Assembly: GCA_964386865.1 (NCBI GenBank)
Contig: CAYLUN010000055.1
Location: 1-35,478, forward strand
DNA: 35,478 nt
Direction of reading: 5' to 3'
Source: CAYLUN01 sp964386865
GTDB lineage: Bacteria; Verrucomicrobiota; Kiritimatiellia; RFP12; UBA1067
A program made the translations under genes and the position numbers. The notes under the pieces are model-generated. The model was not told the origin of the DNA. It saw only the letters and a list, made by a program, of their open reading frames with translations, and searched no databases. This document shows, one piece after another, positions 24,667 to 31,520 of this stretch; position 1 is the first letter of the stretch, and each line of letters opens with the position of its first letter.

Positions 24667-25434
24667 ATGACAACACCCAACCAGCTACCCGCGACCCGCG
24701 ACCCGCGACCCGCGACCCGCGCTCTCCGTTCGGCGTGCGGCGTGCGGCGTCAGCCCCCCACTTTAGAGCGCCCGAACTTGAGAACGTCAGAACTTCCCCG
24801 CGCGGCCTTCACCCTCGTGGAGATGCTCATCGTCATCTCGATCATCAGCGTCCTGCTCGGCCTGCTCTACGGCTCCCTCGAGCGCGCCCGCAAGTTCAGC
24901 CGCCGCGCCATCGCTTACACCGAGGTCAAGAACGTCGAGGCCGCCCTGAAGCAGTACTACGCCCACTACCACGACTGGCCCTACAGCGTCGACACCTTCA
25001 TCAACAGCATTTCTCAGCCGCTCCCGGGCACGGGCGGCGACGGCGGCTTCATCATCGACAAGAATGCGGCGGACATGCTGCAAGGCACGCTCACCGACTC
25101 CTCGGCGCAAGGGCTCCGGGACGCAAACCCCGACCGCATCCCCTTCGTCGAATTCGCCCGCTTCACAAAAGAAGCGGGGGAGAACGTGCCGGTCAACCCG
25201 TTCCGCATCACGTCAGGCACGGCCCGCTCGCGCCAGTACAAGGTGCTTTTCGATTTGGACAACGACAGCAAGATCGAGGTCACAGACGACGATGCGGTGA
25301 ACTTCAGCACGAATGTCTACCGAAGCATCGCGGTTTGGACTGTCATACCGGGAACCTCCACGTCGGACAACAGCGGGGCTGAGACCGCCCACGACGAGGT
25401 GCTTGGCAGCTGGGACAACTTCGACGCCAAATGA
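24667..25434 (+). CDS. GspG-like pseudopilin (second of three) with repeat-derived leader
   Basis: 255 residues from ATG 24667, 2 nt after the previous stop. The prepilin motif is PRAAFTLVEMLIVISIISVL: cleavage before Phe, Ala rather than Gly at -1, Glu at +5. GspG-like features follow: KNVEAALKQYYAHYHDWPYS, then VNPFR and a C-terminal region ending NFDAK; the DPWG motif is replaced. The 47-residue leader is almost entirely made by tandem arrays: GCGACCC units give a 7-residue protein repeat (ATRDPRP), then GCGGCGT units, then 8-bp CNNNNGAA units give LERPNLRTSELP. An in-frame TTG at 24778 would leave a conventional 10-residue leader, so the long form may not be used. No clear Shine-Dalgarno. 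Confidence 0.78.
   Translation: MTTPNQLPATRDPRPATRALRSACGVRRQPPTLERPNLRTSELPRAAFTLVEMLIVISIISVLLGLLYGSLERARKFSRRAIAYTEVKNVEAALKQYYAHYHDWPYSVDTFINSISQPLPGTGGDGGFIIDKNAADMLQGTLTDSSAQGLRDANPDRIPFVEFARFTKEAGENVPVNPFRITSGTARSRQYKVLFDLDNDSKIEVTDDDAVNFSTNVYRSIAVWTVIPGTSTSDNSGAETAHDEVLGSWDNFDAK
24684..24750. repeat. Two adjacent heptamer arrays (GCGACCC, then GCGGCGT)
   Basis: Four perfect GCGACCC units (24691-24718) are preceded by GCTACCC. After 11 nt come TCGGCGT and two perfect GCGGCGT units (24730-24750). All lie in the presumed leader of the second GspG-like gene. Different unit sequences with the same period, side by side, argue for a process that copies 7-bp units rather than for one mobile sequence. 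Confidence 0.8.
24761..24800. repeat. Octamer array (family CNNNNGAA) in pseudopilin leader
   Basis: Units of exactly 8 bp, such as CTTTAGAG, CTTGAGAA and CGTCAGAA, run up to the prepilin cleavage-site codons. The family is the same as at 25582 and, inverted, at 25447. Confidence 0.7.
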
Positions 25435-25446
25435 CCTGCGAAGACG

Positions 25447-25486
25447 TGCGAAAGTTCGAGCGTTCTAAAGTTCTAAAGTTCGAGAG
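25447..25486. repeat. Octamer array, left arm (TTCTAAAG family)
   Basis: Five exact 8-bp units, including two perfect TTCTAAAG copies and two TTCGAGNG copies, begin 12 nt after the stop of the second GspG-like gene. Read on the minus strand the units are CTTTAGAA and CNCTCGAA, the same words as in the array at 25582. The arms are thus inverted copies 95 nt apart. Confidence 0.75.
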
Positions 25487-25498
25487 TTGACGGCTCAA

Positions 25499-26314
25499 AT
25501 GGCAAAGACAGGATATCTGAAGAAGCAAGCGAGCGGAGGCATCCTACCCCCTCCGCCCGACCGCCGGCCCGTATCCATTGACTTTAGAATTTCAGAACTT
25601 CCGAACTTTAGAACGCTCAAACGTCCCCGCGCCGCCTTCACCGTGATCGAGCTGCTGATGGTCATCGGCGTGCTCGCCGTCCTGCTCGCAATCATGCTCC
25701 CCGTCTTCAGCAAGGCGCGGGAGGCGAGCAAGCGAGCCCGCGCGCGGGTCGAAGCCACAGCCCTCGCCCAGGCCGTGATCCAATACAAGAACGTCTACGG
25801 CTACTGGCCCGGCATGATCATCGAAAGCGGGGGGCAGCTCACGCGCAACACCGCCGCGCTGACCCACACCGCACTCGACACGCCGCTGGTTTCACGCGGC
25901 AGCAACACCTGGTTCGAGGTCGAAGCGAGAAACCCGGACGGCACCACGAAGAACGTGAACTACTTCCCCCTCTCCGACAACGCCCTCTACCGCGCGCTTC
26001 TCCCGTTCGACACCCGGCGCAGCGGGGACAAGAACCGCAATCCGCTCAACTCCCGCCGCGTCCGCTTTCTCAGCCTGAAGGGCGAGGAGGCCCCGGCGTC
26101 CGTTTCCCTTCCCGACCCGTGGGGAAAGCCATTCAACGTGGTCATGGGCCTGGACCCGTCTTGCCAAACCACCCTGTACGACGGCACCTGGCCAATCGTG
26201 ACGTTTTCGAACCAGACGGCAGTCGCCTTCGCACGCGCGCAGACCAAGCTGAGCACCTCTCTCTACTTCATCAGCGCAGGCGTCACCAACGGCGTCATCT
26301 GGAGGACAAACTGA
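25499..26314 (+). CDS. GspG-like pseudopilin (third of three)
   Basis: 271 residues from ATG 25499; a TTG at 25487 is also in frame, and neither has a good ribosome-binding site. The prepilin motif is PRAAFTVIELLMVIGVLAVLLAIMLPVFSKA, with Ala at -1 and Glu at +5. GspG traits are QAVIQYKNVYGYWPG and LPDPWGKPFNVVMG. The sequence just before the cleavage site (RTLKRPRAAF) closely parallels the second paralogue (RTSELPRAAF) because both are encoded by the same octamer repeat family. The remainder differs, so these are diverged paralogues and not a recent duplication. Its TGA overlaps the next ATG by one base, opening the coupled gspH-gspK run. Confidence 0.82.
   Translation: MAKTGYLKKQASGGILPPPPDRRPVSIDFRISELPNFRTLKRPRAAFTVIELLMVIGVLAVLLAIMLPVFSKAREASKRARARVEATALAQAVIQYKNVYGYWPGMIIESGGQLTRNTAALTHTALDTPLVSRGSNTWFEVEARNPDGTTKNVNYFPLSDNALYRALLPFDTRRSGDKNRNPLNSRRVRFLSLKGEEAPASVSLPDPWGKPFNVVMGLDPSCQTTLYDGTWPIVTFSNQTAVAFARAQTKLSTSLYFISAGVTNGVIWRTN
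25533..25556. repeat. Hairpin between inverted octamer arrays
   Basis: GCGGAGG (25533-25539) and CCTCCGC (25550-25556) form a 7-bp stem with loop CATCCTACCC. It lies near the middle of the 95-nt interval between the octamer arrays. The CATCC loop recalls the hairpin at 32658-32683 (GGGACGG stem, CATCC loop start). Confidence 0.5.
25582..25621. repeat. Octamer array, right arm (CTTTAGAA family)
   Basis: Exactly five 8-bp units: two perfect CTTTAGAA copies and three variants such as CTTCCGAA. The array is translated as the last part of the prepilin leader, ending 4 codons or so before the conserved PRAAF. Confidence 0.78.
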
Positions 26315-26916
26315 TGAAGACGCGCGCCGGCTTCACCCTGTTCGAGCTGCTCGCCGTGATCACCATCATCGGCATCGTGCTCGCCGTTACCGTCGGCGCC
26401 TTTCAGAGCTGGGGCGACGCCCACGCCGTGCGCGGCAGCGCGGAGGTCGTCGAAGCCGCGCTCAGCCAGGCCCACGACTACGCCGTCGCCCAGCGCGTGC
26501 CCGTCAGCTTCGAGTATCAGACCGCCGTAGACGGCACGAACGGAGTCAAAAAAATCGCTCGGTTCCAACTCCTCCGGGAGACCAGCGTCGCGGCGGCCAC
26601 GAATCAAACCGCCCTCGTCGCGGCCAGCGATTTACCGCAGCCGGTCGGCACCATCCAGCGGCTCCCAGGCAGCGTCTGGCTGCTGAACACGCCCGTCAGC
26701 GACCCCACTGCCGACGAAGCGGCCGACACCATCGTGTTTCTTCCGAACGGGCGGGCCTGCAACCCCACGCCGGGGCGCGAGGCCCGGCTCTTCGTCGTGT
26801 CGCGCAAAATGCGCAGCAGCACGCAGACGCCAAACATGGCCTACCAGATCGACGTCAACACCGCAGACGGCGCCGTCTCCACCCTCAAGCTCAACACCGA
26901 GGAACTGACCGAATGA
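26314..26916 (+). CDS. gspH: GspH-like minor pseudopilin
   Basis: A 200-residue minor pseudopilin. The N-terminus is short and canonical: MKTRAG then FTLFELLAVITIIGIVLAVTV, with Gly at -1, Phe at +1 and Glu at +5. The following SAEVVEAALSQAHDYAVAQRVPVSFEY matches the GspH/FimT pattern of a helix leading into a beta-sandwich, with later TIVFLPNGRACN resembling the conserved strand-turn. GGAGG lies 8 nt before the ATG, which overlaps the previous stop by one base. It is the first of four coupled genes gspH-I-J-K, whose products form the tip complex that starts pseudopilus assembly in known type II systems. The frame is open further upstream but that is the shadow of the previous gene. Confidence 0.85.
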   Translation: MKTRAGFTLFELLAVITIIGIVLAVTVGAFQSWGDAHAVRGSAEVVEAALSQAHDYAVAQRVPVSFEYQTAVDGTNGVKKIARFQLLRETSVAAATNQTALVAASDLPQPVGTIQRLPGSVWLLNTPVSDPTADEAADTIVFLPNGRACNPTPGREARLFVVSRKMRSSTQTPNMAYQIDVNTADGAVSTLKLNTEELTE

Positions 26917-27497
26917 GCCCTTGCCGCCCCCATCGCAGCGGCTTCACGCTGGTCGAAACCGCCCTGGCCCTGCTGGCCATCAGCCTCGGCCTGCTGGGCA
27001 TATTCGGCCTCGCCCGCCACGGGCTCAAGGCCTCCGGCGACGCCGAGCAGGAGACCCGCTGCGCCATCCTGGCCGACACGTTTTTCGGCACGCTCCGCGC
27101 CAAGAATGACGAGTTGACGGCGAAGAAGCTGTCTCTCGACGCGTGGTGGCTATACTGGTTTCGTTTCGCGGCAGGCACCTCCGAGGTGGTCCTCTACTTG
27201 CCCTACAGCCCCGACATCTCGCCCAATGACTCGGCGATCCGCATCGCCCTCGGCACCCACGAGCTCGACGACTACCTGACCCCGTCGGCTGCCCTTAGCG
27301 AAGTCGCGTGGAACCCCACGTATACGCTCGCGCTAGACCTCAACGGAATCAACCCGTCCGACATCAACTCGATCACGGAAGTGTACGAGCGGGGCGAGAT
27401 CGACGTGTCGCTGAAGCTGCATCCCGGCGCGCTTCGCAGCGGCGCCGAAACGCGCACCTACTGGACCACGCTCACCTATACGGGAGGCCTGCCATGA
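26913..27497 (+). CDS. gspI: GspI-like minor pseudopilin
   Basis: A 194-residue minor pseudopilin: leader MSPCRPHRSG, cleavage before FTLVETALALLAISLGLLGIFGLARHGLKA, Glu at +5. The Ala/Leu-rich helix ending in a small, polar C-terminal domain with GAETRTYWTTLTYTGGLP fits GspI, though GspI is usually shorter (about 120 residues). An insertion around 60-130 accounts for the difference. The ATG overlaps the gspH stop as ATGA, and its own TGA overlaps gspJ in the same way, so the four tip proteins are likely made in fixed ratio. Assignment among H, I and J depends partly on order. Confidence 0.75.
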   Translation: MSPCRPHRSGFTLVETALALLAISLGLLGIFGLARHGLKASGDAEQETRCAILADTFFGTLRAKNDELTAKKLSLDAWWLYWFRFAAGTSEVVLYLPYSPDISPNDSAIRIALGTHELDDYLTPSAALSEVAWNPTYTLALDLNGINPSDINSITEVYERGEIDVSLKLHPGALRSGAETRTYWTTLTYTGGLP

Positions 27498-28285
27498 CGA
27501 CGCGCAGCTCCTCCCGCTCCGGCCTCACGGTCATCGAGCTGGTCTCCGCCCTGGCCCTCTTCGTCCTCGTCTTGGGCACCCTGCTCGTCGCGCTGGACGC
27601 CGCGACGGACATCTGGTCCAGCTCGGCCTCCAAGAACCGCACCCAGCTCAAGGCGCGGAAGGCGCTTGACCTGCTGGCGACCGATCTCGCCTCCGCGTTC
27701 GCAGAGCCCCTGCTGCGGGACGACGGCACGCTGCCGCCGGCCGCAAACAGCCCCTCCGCGGCGGCGGAGCCGCTGTTCATGGTCCGCAGCAAAGGCGCTG
27801 CCCAGCTCGGCCTCTTCTTCGTGCGGCAGCGCTCGCCGGCCGAGATGTCGGGCACCGACGCGCTGTCGCTCGAGCTGGTTGCTTATAGCTTCAGCTGGGC
27901 CGTAACCAACGGCCTTTCGCGCTATACGCGCCCCGCCTCTGCGCCGCAGCAAGGGCTTATGGCCACGAGCCTCAGCGACCAGCTGGAGCAGTTTCAGAGC
28001 GACGTTTTAGGCCTTCCGGCCGCGACGAATTTCCTGGCGCCTTGCGTCGTCGATTTCCGCCCGCTCGTCTACCAGCCGCTCAACCCTGCAACGGCCACAA
28101 CGGACGCGCAGCCGCCTGAGCCGCTAGACCCCGCCGATAATATCCGGCTCGCCGACCTGCCCGACTTCGTCGACATCAGCATCGGCTTTGTCGACTGGGA
28201 TGCGCAGACCTCCGGCAACAGCCAGACCAACTACTTCACGCGCCGCATCACCCTTCCAGCCGCCCGCGCATCGAGGTTACCATGA
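27494..28285 (+). CDS. gspJ: GspJ-like minor pseudopilin
   Basis: A 263-residue minor pseudopilin: leader MTTRSSSRSG, then LTVIELVSALALFVLVLGTLLVALDAATDIW, with Leu instead of Phe at +1 and Glu at +5. The segment KARKALDLLATDLASAFAEPLL matches the GspJ pattern of a helix leading to a larger beta domain, and the C-terminal IRLADLPDFVDISIGFVD resembles the strand where GspJ checks side chains of its partner. GGGAGG precedes the ATG by 6 nt, the ATG overlaps the gspI stop, and the stop overlaps the gspK ATG. The size is within the upper GspJ range. Confidence 0.78.
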   Translation: MTTRSSSRSGLTVIELVSALALFVLVLGTLLVALDAATDIWSSSASKNRTQLKARKALDLLATDLASAFAEPLLRDDGTLPPAANSPSAAAEPLFMVRSKGAAQLGLFFVRQRSPAEMSGTDALSLELVAYSFSWAVTNGLSRYTRPASAPQQGLMATSLSDQLEQFQSDVLGLPAATNFLAPCVVDFRPLVYQPLNPATATTDAQPPEPLDPADNIRLADLPDFVDISIGFVDWDAQTSGNSQTNYFTRRITLPAARASRLP

Positions 28286-31200
28286 CAACCCAGACGCCCT
28301 TCCGATCAACTGCCACAGGCGGGACGGCTTCCACGCCGTCGGCCCGCCAAGGCGCCACGCTCATCGTCACGCTCGGCGTCATGACGGTCCTCAGCGTGAT
28401 GGTCGTGACCTACCTGCTCACCATGCGCCACCAGCGGCTCTCCGCCCAGCATTACCGCGACAAGACCGTGGCGCGGCAAGTCCTGGACACCGCGCTGGTG
28501 CGCGCCATGCAGTACGCCGACCGCGCGATGCTCGCCTCCAACTACGTGAGCCAGTCCTCGACGCCGCTCGCGCCTGACAAGCAGCGCCTGCGCCGCGTCT
28601 ATCCGATCGGCACCTGGTACAGCCGCGACTACCAGCCGGATCCGGAGAACCCCATCACTGACGAGGTGGACTACCAGACCCAAGACATCCTGACGGTGCC
28701 GGTCGTCGAGGCAGCAGGCGCAGCCTCGTTCGCCACCAACTCGCTCACGGTCAACCTCCTCACGGAAGAGGTTCGCCGGCTCCTGCCGCCCGCGGTCACC
28801 AACCGCCTCGACTCCAGCGGCGAGCGGCTGCGCAGCGGCTGGGTTGATTTGGGCACCGGCACACGTATCTCCTTCGCCGTGGTCAACTGCTCGGGCCTCA
28901 TCGATGCGCACACGTACGATTTCGACAATCAGATCCTGCGCCCGGCCACCCAGTCCTACGCCCGCGCCTACTACAACGAGCAGGACCTCATCAACGACCG
29001 CGGCGACGAGCTTCCGCTCGAGGAGCTGGAGGACTTGGCCACGCTCTCCTACGACCCCGGCCCCTACGCCATTCCCTCCGAAGCGCACAGCGCCTCAGCC
29101 CACCGGCTGCTGGGCACCCGCGACTTCGCGATCACCAACAAGTTCAACCTCAACGCGCTGACCAACTACTTCGACCCCGATTCGCTCGGCCCGGGCGGCG
29201 TCGCCCGAATCCGCTTCACCGAAGCGTTCCAGGAGCAGTGGCTGGCTGTGGTGAGCAACGCCCTCGACGACATCCAGAGCGACCGCAGCGGCGTCGTCTT
29301 GGGCGACGCCGGAAAGGTCGCCTGGAACATCGCGGCCTACATGACGCCCTCGCGCGTCCCTCAGATATCCTACCCCGGCGTGGCGCTCGGCTCGCGCGAG
29401 AGCTACGGCATCGAGGCGGTGCCGCTGATCAACGAAGTCGCCGTGTTCAACTGCATCGACGAGAGCCTTACCTACGAGTCGATGTTCTCTGAGGCCATCC
29501 AGAAGATCAGGCAGGACGTGGTCAATCAGTTCCAAACCAAGGAGGTTCAGCTCGCCCCGATCGTGGTCAGCAACGTCTACGCAGCCGCCGCCGAGCTCTG
29601 GTACCCCTTCGTGCCGCGCCCGGTCTACGACCCGGACCGGCCCGACGAGTCCATGCGCGTCTACCTCGGCGTCTACACCAACAAGGGCGACGTCACCACG
29701 ACCACCAACAGCCAGTGGACCGCGGGCGACCTCGCTGACCTGTTCGGCTCCGTCGCCGAGCTCGAGGCGCGCATCATGAACGACGACTACACGAGCAACC
29801 CCGGCGCGTTTACGAACTCCCTCTTCTGGTTCATCATTGGAACGAACACGTTCGTCGCCTCCAACATTTTTCAGCCCCGCAGGCTGACGCCGGACGGAGT
29901 CCTCGATTTGGCCACAGGGATGGCCGTCGGCTTCATCGGGGAAGTCACCGACCCGGCCAACGGACAAATCGCGACGAACAACCCCTACATCAGCCTCCTC
30001 GAACGCTACGCGCCGCTCCCCACCAACGCGCCCCCCGAGGCGGCGATGCTCTACTACGGCTCAGCCTCCAACTACATCCCGGTTCTGGTGACCGTGCTGA
30101 CCAGCCGCGTGGACGACGTTGACGGCTTTTTCCGCGACATCGATTCCCTCACGCAGAGGTATCTGTCCGACACCAAAATCCAGATTGGACCGTTCGGAAA
30201 CATGTGGACGCCGGAGGATAGCGGGGGCCATTCGCTGCGCGACGAGGACTTCAACGAGCAGGGCTTCTTCGCGGTCACCAACAACCGCGACCTCGCCTAC
30301 TTCCCGGTTTTGCAGCCGCCGGACACGGAGGCGGGAGAAACCCTCTACCGCGTCGCCTTCCTGCCCCTTGACGGCGCCACCAAGATGTGGGTGCGGCCGC
30401 TCGTGGCCGTCAAAGAGCCGGGCGCTTTCGGCCTCGAAGAGAACGACTACCACGAGGCCGCCGACGAGTCGTTGCTGACGAAAGAGGCTGGCAGCGGGGG
30501 CGGGGAGGTCGTCAGCGTGCTGACCTGGCCGCCCAAGCAGACGCTCGCGGCCAAGACCGCCGGCCAAGACCAGCGCTTCTGGTCGCTCAGCGTCGCCGAC
30601 CCGCGCGACAACGCCTGGTGGAGGCCCTCCGGCCGCGAAGTCTGGTACACGGCGCCGCCCACCTTCGGCGAGGTTAACGAGCGCCCCGCTGACGATTTGG
30701 ACGCGGACGCCCCTGCCGGGGACGAGGGCGCGGGCTACTCGGATGAGATCCCGGGCGTCGCCGAGCTGCCGCTGGTCCATGCCGACGCGCCCCTGCTGTC
30801 GGTCGGCGAGCTCGGCTACGTCACGGCGGATCTCTCGGCCAAGCAGCACAACCGCGAGCGCCACGCGCCCGATAAGGAGGGCAAGCCGGTCGTGCGCGAC
30901 ACCATCGACTTTGCCACGACGGTCGGCGCGTCGCTCTTGGACCGTTTCACGACCGCGTCGACGAACCGGGCCATGCGCGGCCTCGTCCAGGCCAACACGC
31001 CCTACCCGAACGTCATCCGCCGCCTGATCGAGGATGCGCCATACGGCTGGACCAACGCCCTCTACCAGACCGAGCACATCTTCCAGCTGAGCGCGGGCCA
31101 GGGGCTGTCGGAGATGACCGAGAACTGGACGAACGCCCTGTTCAAGGTTTACGACCCCTCGTGGGATCGTGAGCGCAGCGGATACCCCGGCTGGCGCTGC

Positions 31201-31506
31201 TTCGCCGACATGCTCCCCGACCTCGCGACCAACGCCGTGCGCCAGGCCCAAACTGTTCTGTCCTCGCAGGAGAGCGACCCCTTCTACCGGCACGATTTTG
31301 TCGAGGATGTGCTGCGCGGGCTTGTCGACAAGGTCTCTTTCAGGCAGAATATATATGTGGTCGTCGTGGCCGCGCAGGCGCTCTCGCCCGTTTCCACCAC
31401 GGAAAGCCCCGTGGTGCTTTCCGACCAGCGGGCGGCAGTCACCGTGCTACGCGACGCCTTCACCGGACGCTGGATGGTCTACAACTGGGTCTGGCTGACG
31501 GAATAA
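28282..31506 (+). CDS. gspK: Oversized GspK-like minor pseudopilin
   Basis: A 1074-residue protein, roughly three times normal GspK length (about 300-350). The leader ends near RQG, followed by ATLIVTLGVMTVLSVMVVTYLLTMRHQRLSAQ (split here by no natural break). Val stands where other pseudopilins have Glu at +5, as is typical of GspK, which caps the pseudopilus. Further on KFNLNALTNYFDPDS resembles the conserved NxN region before the SAM-like domain of GspK. Most of the remaining ~700 residues are unfamiliar: mixed alpha/beta with many Asn/Thr-rich surface segments and no further transmembrane helix. Position and ATGA overlap with gspJ support the tip role. Large tip proteins could present an adhesin or substrate-recognition domain; that is inference. 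Confidence 0.75.
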   Translation: MTTQTPFRSTATGGTASTPSARQGATLIVTLGVMTVLSVMVVTYLLTMRHQRLSAQHYRDKTVARQVLDTALVRAMQYADRAMLASNYVSQSSTPLAPDKQRLRRVYPIGTWYSRDYQPDPENPITDEVDYQTQDILTVPVVEAAGAASFATNSLTVNLLTEEVRRLLPPAVTNRLDSSGERLRSGWVDLGTGTRISFAVVNCSGLIDAHTYDFDNQILRPATQSYARAYYNEQDLINDRGDELPLEELEDLATLSYDPGPYAIPSEAHSASAHRLLGTRDFAITNKFNLNALTNYFDPDSLGPGGVARIRFTEAFQEQWLAVVSNALDDIQSDRSGVVLGDAGKVAWNIAAYMTPSRVPQISYPGVALGSRESYGIEAVPLINEVAVFNCIDESLTYESMFSEAIQKIRQDVVNQFQTKEVQLAPIVVSNVYAAAAELWYPFVPRPVYDPDRPDESMRVYLGVYTNKGDVTTTTNSQWTAGDLADLFGSVAELEARIMNDDYTSNPGAFTNSLFWFIIGTNTFVASNIFQPRRLTPDGVLDLATGMAVGFIGEVTDPANGQIATNNPYISLLERYAPLPTNAPPEAAMLYYGSASNYIPVLVTVLTSRVDDVDGFFRDIDSLTQRYLSDTKIQIGPFGNMWTPEDSGGHSLRDEDFNEQGFFAVTNNRDLAYFPVLQPPDTEAGETLYRVAFLPLDGATKMWVRPLVAVKEPGAFGLEENDYHEAADESLLTKEAGSGGGEVVSVLTWPPKQTLAAKTAGQDQRFWSLSVADPRDNAWWRPSGREVWYTAPPTFGEVNERPADDLDADAPAGDEGAGYSDEIPGVAELPLVHADAPLLSVGELGYVTADLSAKQHNRERHAPDKEGKPVVRDTIDFATTVGASLLDRFTTASTNRAMRGLVQANTPYPNVIRRLIEDAPYGWTNALYQTEHIFQLSAGQGLSEMTENWTNALFKVYDPSWDRERSGYPGWRCFADMLPDLATNAVRQAQTVLSSQESDPFYRHDFVEDVLRGLVDKVSFRQNIYVVVVAAQALSPVSTTESPVVLSDQRAAVTVLRDAFTGRWMVYNWVWLTE

Positions 31507-31520
31507 CAAAGGAGAACGAC

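Noticed and set aside
23955..25621. CRISPR array
   Set aside because: Units are 7-8 bp, directly abutting and degenerate, with no spacers of regular length and no cas genes.
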